64,000 bases of DNA from Massilia sp. 9096 (lineage in GTDB: Bacteria > Pseudomonadota > Gammaproteobacteria > Burkholderiales > Burkholderiaceae_D): positions 5,456,001 to 5,520,000 of the forward strand of contig NZ_JQNN01000001.1 in the NCBI RefSeq assembly GCF_000745265.1. Direction: 5' to 3'. Positions 54,340 to 62,011 of this stretch are shown here, one piece after another. Within the stretch, counting starts at the first letter, position 1; each line of letters begins with the position of its first letter. The notes under the pieces were generated by a model, which was not told the origin of the DNA, made no database searches, and was given only the letters and a program-made list of their open reading frames with translations. A program made the translations under genes and the position numbers.

Positions 54340-57267
54340 ATGACGTTGAAATTGAAGTCGATGCCGTTTGCAATCGCATGCGCGATCGCCAGCGGCGCCC
54401 TGGCGGCGAGTGTGCCGGCGATGGCCCAGACCACCGAGGCCGCCGGCGCCACCCCGAGCGTGCAGCGGGTGACGGTGACCGGTTCGCTGATCAGCCGCAC
54501 CGACACCGAAACCCCGACCCCGGTCCAGGTGCTGACCGCACAGGAGATCCAGCGCAGCGGCAAGACTTCGGTCGCCGAACTGCTCAACGACATCGCCGCC
54601 AACGGCGCCGGTACCCTGGGGCAGGGCTTCTCGGGCGCATTCGCCAACGGCGCGGCCGGCGTCTCGCTGCGCGGCCTGACCGTCGGCTCGACCCTGGTGC
54701 TGATCGACGGGCACCGCATGTCGCCGTACGCGATCGGCGACGACTCGCAGCGTTCCTTCGTCGACGTCTCCAACATCCCGTTCGACGCCATCGACAGCAT
54801 CGAGATCCTGAAGTCCGGCGCGTCGTCGCTGTACGGTTCGGATGCGGTGGCGGGCGTGGTCAACATCAAGCTGAAGAAGAACTTCACCGGCACCCGCGTC
54901 GCGGCCGAAGGCGGCAACACCCAGCACGGCGGCGGCAAGACCAAGCGCGCCTCGATCAGCACCGGCATCGGCGACATCGACACCGACGGCTACAACGCCT
55001 TCATCACCGCCGAATGGCGCCGCCAGGGCTCGATCAAGGTGGCCGACCGCACCCAGTTCCAGTGGGACCAGCTCGACTGGCGTTCGCGCGGCGGCAACGA
55101 CCTGACTTTCGGCGTGCCGACGTCGCGCCTGGGCTACCTGACCGCGACCAGCTCGCCTTTCCTGTACAACCCGTCGGGCCCGGCCCTGCCGGGCACCAAT
55201 CCGGTCACCGGCAGAGCCTACGGCGCCGTCGACAATCCGGCCAATTACCAGTTCCTCGATTCGAACTGCAACTTCACCAAATACCGGGCGGGCGGCTGCG
55301 CGGTGTACGACAACGTCGGCAACATCCAGCCGGAAGTCGAAAACACCAACCTGTTGATCGGCATGACCAAGAAGCTGACCAACGACTGGGAACTGGCGTT
55401 CAAGGGCTCGCTGTTCCGCCGCCAGAGCACCAGCAACCGCGGCCTGGGCCCGACCTACTCGACCACTACGTTTGCCGGTTACAACATCATCAACAACGGT
55501 CAGGTTCTGCCAGGCATCGGCGCAGTGCCGAGCACGCTGTTCACGCCTGCCGGCACGCCAGGCGCGCAAGTCGGCGCCGGCCTGACCAATCCTTTCCCGA
55601 ACAACGCCCGACTGTACGGCTACATTCCCGGCGTGCCGGCCACGTCGCAGCAGCACAACACCGCCGACACCAGCCGCCTGGCGCTCGACCTGCACGGCAG
55701 CGCCTACGGCTGGGACGTCAGCGTCGCGGGCGGCCTGACCAAGTCGAAGGCCAACATCGACTACAGCGGCTACGTCAACCGCGCCGCGTTGTACAGCCTG
55801 ATCCGCAGCGGCCAATGGAATGTAGTGGGCGGCAACGGCCCCGACCTGCTGAGCCAGGTCGCGCCCGGGTTCTCGAACGGACTCGAATCGAAGCTGAACT
55901 ACTTCGACGCGGTCGGCTCGCGCACCCTGATGGACAACCTCGGCGCCGGCCCGCTGGCCCTGGCGGCCGGCGTGCACTGGCACAAGCGCGACTGGAACGC
56001 GCCGCCAGCGGCGCTGACCCAGAACGGCACGGTCGGCAGCACCACCGCCTTCGTGATGGGTTCGGAAACCAATACCGCCGCCTTCGGCGAACTGCAGGCG
56101 ACCCCGATCAAGAACCTCGAGCTGCACGTCTCTGGCCGCTACGACCACTACGACACCTACGGCAACGAGTTCACGCCTGCCGCCAGCTTCAAGTGGGCCC
56201 CGGTGCAGCAGTTCGCCCTGCGCGGCACGTTCGCGCGCGGTTTCCGCGCGCCGAACCCGGCCGAGAGCGGCAACTCGGGCTCGTTCTTCAGCTCGAACGG
56301 CATCGACGATCCGGTCCTGTGCCCGGCCGGCAGCACCAAGCCGGCCGGCGTCCCGATCACCGGCGCCTGCGCACTCACGCCAACCTACGTGCAGCGTCCG
56401 AATCCCGACCTGCAGCCGGAAAAATCCAAGTCCTACACCCTGGGTGTCGTGCTCGAGCCGGTCAAGGGCCTGAACGCGACCGTCGACTACTACAAGATCG
56501 ACGTCAGCAACCAGATCGTGACCGCAGCCGGCAACGACCCGAATTATGCGCCGACCTTCGTGCGCGGCCCGGCTACCCCGATCGACGTCTCGAACGGCAA
56601 TGGCGGTTCGGTCGTCGCCACCCCGGCCGTGGGTCCGATCCTGTTCGCGGAATCGCGCTACATCAATGCCGGTACCACCAAAACCACCGGCATCGAAACC
56701 AACGTGAACTACCGCTGGCGCCTGCCGAGCGATCTGGGCACGCTGCGCGCCGACCTGAGCGAAGCCCATACCTTCGGCTACGAGCAGACCATCGCCGGCG
56801 TCACTTACCAGCTGGCCGGCACCCAAGGTCCGTCGGTGGTGTCGGGTGCGACCGGTTCGCCGAAGGACCGCGCACAGTTCAGCCTCGACTGGGCGCGCGG
56901 CCCCCTGGACGTGACCGTGAACGTGAACTACACCAGCAGCTTCTCGGCGCTCGACCCGTCGGCCGGCGCCAACAACTGCGCCACGGCCGCCGCCGCGATC
57001 ACCGGCCGTGCCTACTTCACGGGCCCGACCCAGCCGAACGCTTACTGCCAGATCGCATCGTTCACCGCAACCAACCTGAACGTGCAGTACAAACTGAGCG
57101 AGAACCTGACGGTGCGCGGCGTGATCCTGAACCTGTTCGACCGCCAACCGCCGCTGGATCCGAACACCTACGGCAACTCGACCGTGCAGACCGCCTACAA
57201 CGCGTCGCTGCACCAGGCGGGCGCCGTCGGCCGTTTCTTCAGTCTCGGCCTGGCTTACACGTTCTGA
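54340..57267 (+). CDS. TonB-dependent outer-membrane receptor (tandem paralogue 1)
   Basis: 975 residues from ATG 54340, preceded by AAGGAGA; a frame-compatible ATG at 54313 lacks support. Signal peptide MPFAIACAIASGALAASVPAMAQ, then VQRVTVTGSLISRTDTETPTPVQVL and a plug with VSLRGLTVGSTLVLIDGHRMSPYAIGDD and ILKSGASSLYGSDAVAGVVNIKLKK. Barrel signatures include RGTFARGFRAPNPAES and LQPEKSKSYTLGVVLEPVKG; ends with Phe (LGLAYTF). Clearly paralogous to the next gene over its whole length. Ligand unknown. Terminator follows. Confidence 0.93.
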   Translation: MTLKLKSMPFAIACAIASGALAASVPAMAQTTEAAGATPSVQRVTVTGSLISRTDTETPTPVQVLTAQEIQRSGKTSVAELLNDIAANGAGTLGQGFSGAFANGAAGVSLRGLTVGSTLVLIDGHRMSPYAIGDDSQRSFVDVSNIPFDAIDSIEILKSGASSLYGSDAVAGVVNIKLKKNFTGTRVAAEGGNTQHGGGKTKRASISTGIGDIDTDGYNAFITAEWRRQGSIKVADRTQFQWDQLDWRSRGGNDLTFGVPTSRLGYLTATSSPFLYNPSGPALPGTNPVTGRAYGAVDNPANYQFLDSNCNFTKYRAGGCAVYDNVGNIQPEVENTNLLIGMTKKLTNDWELAFKGSLFRRQSTSNRGLGPTYSTTTFAGYNIINNGQVLPGIGAVPSTLFTPAGTPGAQVGAGLTNPFPNNARLYGYIPGVPATSQQHNTADTSRLALDLHGSAYGWDVSVAGGLTKSKANIDYSGYVNRAALYSLIRSGQWNVVGGNGPDLLSQVAPGFSNGLESKLNYFDAVGSRTLMDNLGAGPLALAAGVHWHKRDWNAPPAALTQNGTVGSTTAFVMGSETNTAAFGELQATPIKNLELHVSGRYDHYDTYGNEFTPAASFKWAPVQQFALRGTFARGFRAPNPAESGNSGSFFSSNGIDDPVLCPAGSTKPAGVPITGACALTPTYVQRPNPDLQPEKSKSYTLGVVLEPVKGLNATVDYYKIDVSNQIVTAAGNDPNYAPTFVRGPATPIDVSNGNGGSVVATPAVGPILFAESRYINAGTTKTTGIETNVNYRWRLPSDLGTLRADLSEAHTFGYEQTIAGVTYQLAGTQGPSVVSGATGSPKDRAQFSLDWARGPLDVTVNVNYTSSFSALDPSAGANNCATAAAAITGRAYFTGPTQPNAYCQIASFTATNLNVQYKLSENLTVRGVILNLFDRQPPLDPNTYGNSTVQTAYNASLHQAGAVGRFFSLGLAYTF

Positions 57268-57284
57268 TCTCCGGCAGTACCGGC

Positions 57285-57321
57285 AAAAAGCCCCGGGGCG
57301 CAGTTGGCCCCGGGGCTTTTT
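57285..57321. terminator. terminator of tandem receptor gene 1
   Basis: A 15-bp perfect stem AAAAAGCCCCGGGGC / GCCCCGGGGCTTTTT with a seven-base loop, followed by further pyrimidines. Confidence 0.95.
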
Positions 57322-57885
57322 CTTTTCCTCGCCGATGATGGGGCGAGAAGAGGTCTGGTACCCGGATCAAGGCTGCGCAATTTTTAGCTGATAAACGTCA
57401 TGCAAAGTGCATACGTTGTAGTAAACCAACGTTCTTGCCGTACAAAATTTCCTTTTTCTCCAATTGCCTTGCGCTGTCGCGGTGCAAGCGAACGCAAGCA
57501 TGCCCTGTTACGGACTTTTTTATTGCAACGCAATAAACGTATTCCTTCTGTCGTTACCACAAACTCCGCTGTATTTGCGTATATCTGTTACGAATTCTTA
57601 CGACTGTAAGTAATGGGGTGTGTAAATACTGGTTAATTGCTTGTCAAATAAAAGGCAAGCGCCAACCCCATTTTTTCGTTACAACCTGTTACAGGTGTAA
57701 AGGCGAGGCCGGATGTGGGCCCTCGGTGCATACCGGATAGCTATCCAGTCTCCCGATGGCTCGGCTTTCGCAGCCTGGGCATTTTTGCCGCTGTCTGATT
57801 CACGCCGCGTCGCAGTATCAGGAACATCCCCATTTTGGTGCATCAGCACATCGAATTTCACGACCGGAAGCGGATTGTCTTCTGT

Positions 57886-57931
57886 TTGACACTTTCTTGA
57901 TTGCTATGGTTTTATGAACTGATCGATAACG
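57886..57931 (+). promoter_or_regulatory. conserved promoter-like block, second tandem receptor gene
   Basis: TTGACACTTTCTT, TTGCTATGGTTTTATGAA and TAACGTT match the block at 54105-54150. Here TTGACA is a perfect -35 hexamer. The TG-n-TATGGT further on could be an extended -10, but the 13-base distance between them is short. Confidence 0.55.
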
Positions 57932-58137
57932 TTCTATTCGCAATAAGCGTGAGTCGAAACTGTTTGTCCTAAGAGTCAATACAGGATGAGCATGGGTAAA
58001 TACAGCAGTCAAGATAAGAGGTTCAAGCAGTACCAGGTCGCCGGGGACCATCGTCGTGTGGCTTCACACGAGCTACCGCGATCCGGCGGCGATTGCAATC
58101 CGCTTTTTTGAATGAAATCCTAGAAGGAGATGTGTCC

Positions 58138-61062
58138 ATGATGTTCAAGATGAAGTCGATGCCATTTGCGGTCTCGTGCGCAATTGCTGGCGGCGCTCTG
58201 CTGGCCAGTGTGCCCGCGCTGGCCCAGTCCACGGCGCCGGAAGGCGCGACCTCCAGCCAGGCGGCGCCCCAGCGCGTGGTCGTGACCGGCTCGCTGATCA
58301 GCCGTACCGACACCGAAACCGCAGCGCCGGTCCAGGTGCTGACGGCGCAAGACCTGCAACGCAGCGGCAAGACCTCGGTCGCCGAGCTGCTGAGCGACCT
58401 GGCCGCCAACGGCGCCGGCACGCTGGGCACCGGTTTCTCGGGCGCATTCGCCAACGGCGCTTCCGGCGTGTCGCTGCGCGGCCTGTCGGTCGGCTCGACC
58501 CTGGTGCTGATCGACGGTCACCGCATGTCGCCGTACGCGATCGGCGACGACGGCGAGCGCTCCTTCGTCGACGTCTCCAACATCCCGTTCGACGCCATCG
58601 ACAGCATCGAAGTCCTGAAGTCCGGCGCGTCGTCGCTGTACGGCTCGGACGCGGTGGCCGGCGTGGTCAACATCAAGCTCAAGAAAAGCTTCAACGGCAC
58701 CCAGTTCAAGACCGAAGCCGGCAACAGCCAGCACGGCGGCGGCAAGACCCAGCGCGCGTCGATCAGCACCGGCATCGGCGACCTGGACAACGACGGCTAC
58801 AACGCCTTCGTCACGGCCGAATGGCGCCACGAGGGTGCGATCAAGGAATCGGACCGCGACCAGTACGCCTGGGACAACCGCGACTGGCGTTCGCGCGGCG
58901 GCAACAACCTGACCCTGGGCGTGCCGACCTCGCTGAACAATTTCCTGACGCCGACCAGCTCGCCGTTCCTGTACAACCCGACCGGCCAGGGCGGCGCCAG
59001 CAATCCGGCCAACTTCCAGTTCCTGGATTCGAGCTGCAATTTCGTCAAGTACCGGGCCGGTCAGTGCGCCGTGCGCGATACCGACTCCTACCTGCAGCCG
59101 CAGAGCGATAACATCAACGTCCTGCTCGGCATGACCAAGAAGCTGAGCGGCGATTGGGAACTGGCCTTCAAGGGCTCGCTGTTCGGACGCACCAGCGACA
59201 ACAACCGCGGCGTGCCGACGACTTACTCGACCAGCAGCTTTGCGGGTAATACCATCATCAACTACGCCGGCCAGGCGACGCCGGCCGTCGGCGCGATCCG
59301 CAGCACGACCTTCGCCCCTGGCGCCGCGGTCGGCGCCAACGTGACCAATCCGTTCGCGCCGAGCGGCTACGTCAGCCCAACCAATGTGGTCGATACCGGC
59401 CGCGCCCGCCTGTACGGCTACATCCCCGACATCGATCCGAACTCGTCGCAGCACAACCGCGCCCAGACGACCCGTTTCGCGCTCGACCTGCACGGCAGCG
59501 CCTGGGGCTGGGACACCAGCATCGCCGGCGGCATCACGCAGTCGCGCGTCGCCATCGACTACAGCGGCTACATCAACCGCCCCGCACTGTACAGCGCGAT
59601 CAACAGCGGCCAGTGGAACGTCCTGGGCGGCAACGATCCGTCGCTGGTGGCGCAAGTGTCGCCGACCTTCTCGAACACCTCGGTCTCGAAGCTGAACTAC
59701 TTCGACGCCAGCGGTTCGCGCACGTTGATGGACAACTTCATGGCAGGCCCGCTGGCCCTGGCGGCCGGCGTGCACTGGCACAAGCGCACCTGGGATTCGC
59801 CGTCGCCTGACCTGCTGCTGAACGGCACGGCCGGCGGCACCTCGGCCTTCGTGTTCGGTTCGGAGACCGACACCGCGATCTTCGGCGAGCTGCAGGCGAC
59901 CCCGCTCAAGAACACCGAGGTGCACCTGTCCAGCCGTTACGACCACTACGACACCTACGGCAACTCGTTCACGCCGGCGGCCAGCTTCAAGTGGACCCCG
60001 GTGCAGCAGTTCGCCCTGCGCGGCAACTTCGCACGCGGCTTCCGTGCGCCGAACCCGGCGGAAACCGCCTCGGCGGGCTCGGTCTTCCTGTACAACGCGA
60101 TCAACGACCCGATCCTGTGCCCGAGCGGCAAGACGACCACCGCCGGCAGCTTCGCTTCCGGTTGCGGTATCCAGCCGGCCTACGTGCAGCAGACCAACAA
60201 GAACCTGTCGCCGGAAAAATCGAAGTCGTATGACCTGGGCATCGTGCTCGAGCCGCTGCGCGGCCTGAACGCGACCCTGGACTACTACAAGATCCAGGTC
60301 AACAACCAGATCGTGACCTCGGCCGGTAACGACCCGAACTACACCCCGGTGTACGTGCGCGGCGCCCCGACCCCGATCGACATGTCGAACGGCGACGGCA
60401 CCACCAGCCTGGTGACCCCGCCGGCCGGTCCGATCCTGTACGCGAACTCGCCGTACATCAACCTGGGCGAGACCAAGACCGCCGGTATCGAAGCGGACGT
60501 GAACTACCGCTGGCGCATGCCGAGCGACCTGGGCACGCTGCGCGCCGACCTGAGCGCCGCGCACACGTTCAGCTACGAGCAGAGCATCGGCGGTACGACT
60601 TACGAGCTGGCCGGCACGCAAGGCCCGTCGGTGGTGTCGGGCGCGACCGGCAATCCGAAGGACCGCGCCCAGTTCTCGCTGGACTGGGTCCGTGGCCCGC
60701 TGGACGTGACCTTGAACGTCAACTACACCAGCTCGTTCTCGACCAAGGACCCGTCGGTGGGCGGCACCGACTGCGCCTCGACCGCGCTCGACGTCGGCGG
60801 TCGTACCTACTTCCAGGGCCTGACCCAGCCGGCCAACTATTGCGAGGTGTCGTCGTTCACCGCGACCAACCTGAACGTGCAGTACAAGCTGAGCGACAAC
60901 CTGACCCTGAAAGGTTCGATCCTGAACCTGTTCGACCGTCAGCCGCCGATCGACGTCGGCACCTATGGCAACTCGGGTGCGCAGACCTCGTACAACGCCT
61001 CGCTGCACCAGGCAGGCGCGGTCGGCCGCTTCTTCAGCGCTGGCCTGAACTACACGTTCTAA
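58138..61062 (+). CDS. TonB-dependent outer-membrane receptor (tandem paralogue 2)
   Basis: 974 residues from ATG 58138, preceded by AGAAGGAGA. Signal peptide MPFAVSCAIAGGALLASVPALAQ, then QRVVVTGSLISRTDTETAAPVQVL. The plug and most of the barrel align with paralogue 1 almost without gaps; differences concentrate in extracellular-loop segments (for example around GASNPANFQFLDSSCNF and the region TNPFAPSGYVSPTNVVDTG). This suggests a duplication that kept the uptake mechanism but changed ligand range. Ends in Phe (AGLNYTF). Confidence 0.93.
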   Translation: MMFKMKSMPFAVSCAIAGGALLASVPALAQSTAPEGATSSQAAPQRVVVTGSLISRTDTETAAPVQVLTAQDLQRSGKTSVAELLSDLAANGAGTLGTGFSGAFANGASGVSLRGLSVGSTLVLIDGHRMSPYAIGDDGERSFVDVSNIPFDAIDSIEVLKSGASSLYGSDAVAGVVNIKLKKSFNGTQFKTEAGNSQHGGGKTQRASISTGIGDLDNDGYNAFVTAEWRHEGAIKESDRDQYAWDNRDWRSRGGNNLTLGVPTSLNNFLTPTSSPFLYNPTGQGGASNPANFQFLDSSCNFVKYRAGQCAVRDTDSYLQPQSDNINVLLGMTKKLSGDWELAFKGSLFGRTSDNNRGVPTTYSTSSFAGNTIINYAGQATPAVGAIRSTTFAPGAAVGANVTNPFAPSGYVSPTNVVDTGRARLYGYIPDIDPNSSQHNRAQTTRFALDLHGSAWGWDTSIAGGITQSRVAIDYSGYINRPALYSAINSGQWNVLGGNDPSLVAQVSPTFSNTSVSKLNYFDASGSRTLMDNFMAGPLALAAGVHWHKRTWDSPSPDLLLNGTAGGTSAFVFGSETDTAIFGELQATPLKNTEVHLSSRYDHYDTYGNSFTPAASFKWTPVQQFALRGNFARGFRAPNPAETASAGSVFLYNAINDPILCPSGKTTTAGSFASGCGIQPAYVQQTNKNLSPEKSKSYDLGIVLEPLRGLNATLDYYKIQVNNQIVTSAGNDPNYTPVYVRGAPTPIDMSNGDGTTSLVTPPAGPILYANSPYINLGETKTAGIEADVNYRWRMPSDLGTLRADLSAAHTFSYEQSIGGTTYELAGTQGPSVVSGATGNPKDRAQFSLDWVRGPLDVTLNVNYTSSFSTKDPSVGGTDCASTALDVGGRTYFQGLTQPANYCEVSSFTATNLNVQYKLSDNLTLKGSILNLFDRQPPIDVGTYGNSGAQTSYNASLHQAGAVGRFFSAGLNYTF

Positions 61063-61101
61063 GCAGGAGCCGCAGCGGCAGCGATGCCGCTGTACGACAG
61101 C

Positions 61102-61142
61102 ACGCCCCGGCACGCACGCGAGTGCGCCGCCGGGGCGTTTTT
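61102..61142. terminator. terminator between tandem receptor gene 2 and rsmE
   Basis: A 10-bp stem ACGCCCCGGC / GCCGGGGCGT followed by five T on the plus strand; it ends 18 bases before the convergent rsmE stop. Confidence 0.85.
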
Positions 61143-61159
61143 CATCTGCCCTCTATATA

Positions 61160-61888
61160 TTAGATACCGCCCCAGGCCGCCGCCAGCATCGCCAGCGCCG
61201 CCAGCCCGGCGGTCTCGGTGCGCAGCACGCGCGGCCCCATCGACAGTGGCACCGCGCCGGCCTGGATCGCCGCTTCTTCCTCCTCCGCAGACCAGCCGCC
61301 TTCCGGCCCGACCAGCAGGCAGCTCGCGCGCGCGGGCGTGACGCGCGCCCACGCGGCCAGCGACGCGTCGGCGCGCGGGCTGAGCAGGATGCGCGTGACC
61401 TCAGACGCCGGTTGCGCGATCCAGCGATCGAAAGCCTGCAGCGGCGCCACCTCGGCCAGCCGGTTGCGCCCGCATTGCTCGGAGGCGCTGACCACCACCG
61501 CCTGCCAGTGCGCCAGGCGCTTGTCGGCGCGCTCGCCCGCCAGCTTGACCACCGAGCGGCGCGCCGCCAGCGGCACGATCGCCGCGACGCCCAGCTCGAC
61601 CGCCTTTTCCACGATCCAGTCCATCTTGCTTCCCTCGGGCAGGCCCTGGGCCAGCGTGATCGGGTAGGGCAGTTCGGCCTCGATTGCCTCGATGGCGACG
61701 ACCTCGGCCGTGGCGCGCCGCTTGCCGATCTCGGCCAGGCGTGCGTGCGCCTGGCCGCCGGCGCCGTTGAACAGCACCAGCTCGTCGCCCGGCTGCTGGC
61801 GCACGACGTGCAGATGGTGAGCGACGGTTTCCGGCAGGTCGACGATGGCGCCGGGATGCAGCGGCTGCGGGCAGTAAAAGCGTGGCAT
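61160..61888 (-). CDS. rsmE: 16S rRNA (uracil(1498)-N(3))-methyltransferase
   Basis: 242 residues. An N-terminal PUA-like domain (RFYCPQPLHPGAIVDLPETVAHHLHVVR) precedes a SPOUT-type knotted methyltransferase domain: LLVGPEGGWSAEEEEAA binds S-adenosylmethionine and MGPRVLRTETAGLAALAML forms the C-terminal knot. GSKMDWIVEKAVELGV is another family motif. ATG 61888. It is divergent from the transketolase gene. Confidence 0.95.
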   Translation of the reverse strand: MPRFYCPQPLHPGAIVDLPETVAHHLHVVRQQPGDELVLFNGAGGQAHARLAEIGKRRATAEVVAIEAIEAELPYPITLAQGLPEGSKMDWIVEKAVELGVAAIVPLAARRSVVKLAGERADKRLAHWQAVVVSASEQCGRNRLAEVAPLQAFDRWIAQPASEVTRILLSPRADASLAAWARVTPARASCLLVGPEGGWSAEEEEAAIQAGAVPLSMGPRVLRTETAGLAALAMLAAAWGGI

Positions 61889-61926
61889 GGATGGCAATGC
61901 GGTGGTTGAGCAGGCCGCCATTTTAA

Positions 61927-61953
61927 TTGTTGCCGGGCGCCCTCTGGTAAAAT
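61927..61953 (+). promoter_or_regulatory. possible sigma-70 promoter of the transketolase gene
   Basis: TTGTTG (61927-61932), 15-base spacer, TAAAAT (61948-61953). The -10 is good, the spacing short. It lies 58 bases before the tkt start. Confidence 0.4.
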
Positions 61954-62011
61954 ACTCGGTTAACGCAAGCCGCATCGCCACAGCTTCCCAATCCTCAGAC
62001 TCACCACATCC

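Larger units (their letters stand above)
57268..58137. other. 870-bp intergenic region between tandem receptor genes
   Basis: After the terminator at 57285-57321 the sequence is AT-rich and has no convincing gene. A dyad with one bulge (AACGTCATGCA / TGCATACGTT, 57394-57417), a TTGGTGCATCAGCAC element (57835-57849) and the promoter-like block at 57886 lie here. Short open frames have no recognisable protein character. Confidence 0.6.

Noticed and set aside
57400..57609. Small gene of 69 codons between the receptor genes
   Set aside because: No ribosome binding site, unusual composition and no recognisable sequence; lies in AT-rich spacer.
58120..61113. Long minus-strand open frames opposite the tandem receptor genes
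   Set aside because: They mirror the receptors' codon structure, lack domains or ribosome binding sites, and occur equally opposite both paralogues.
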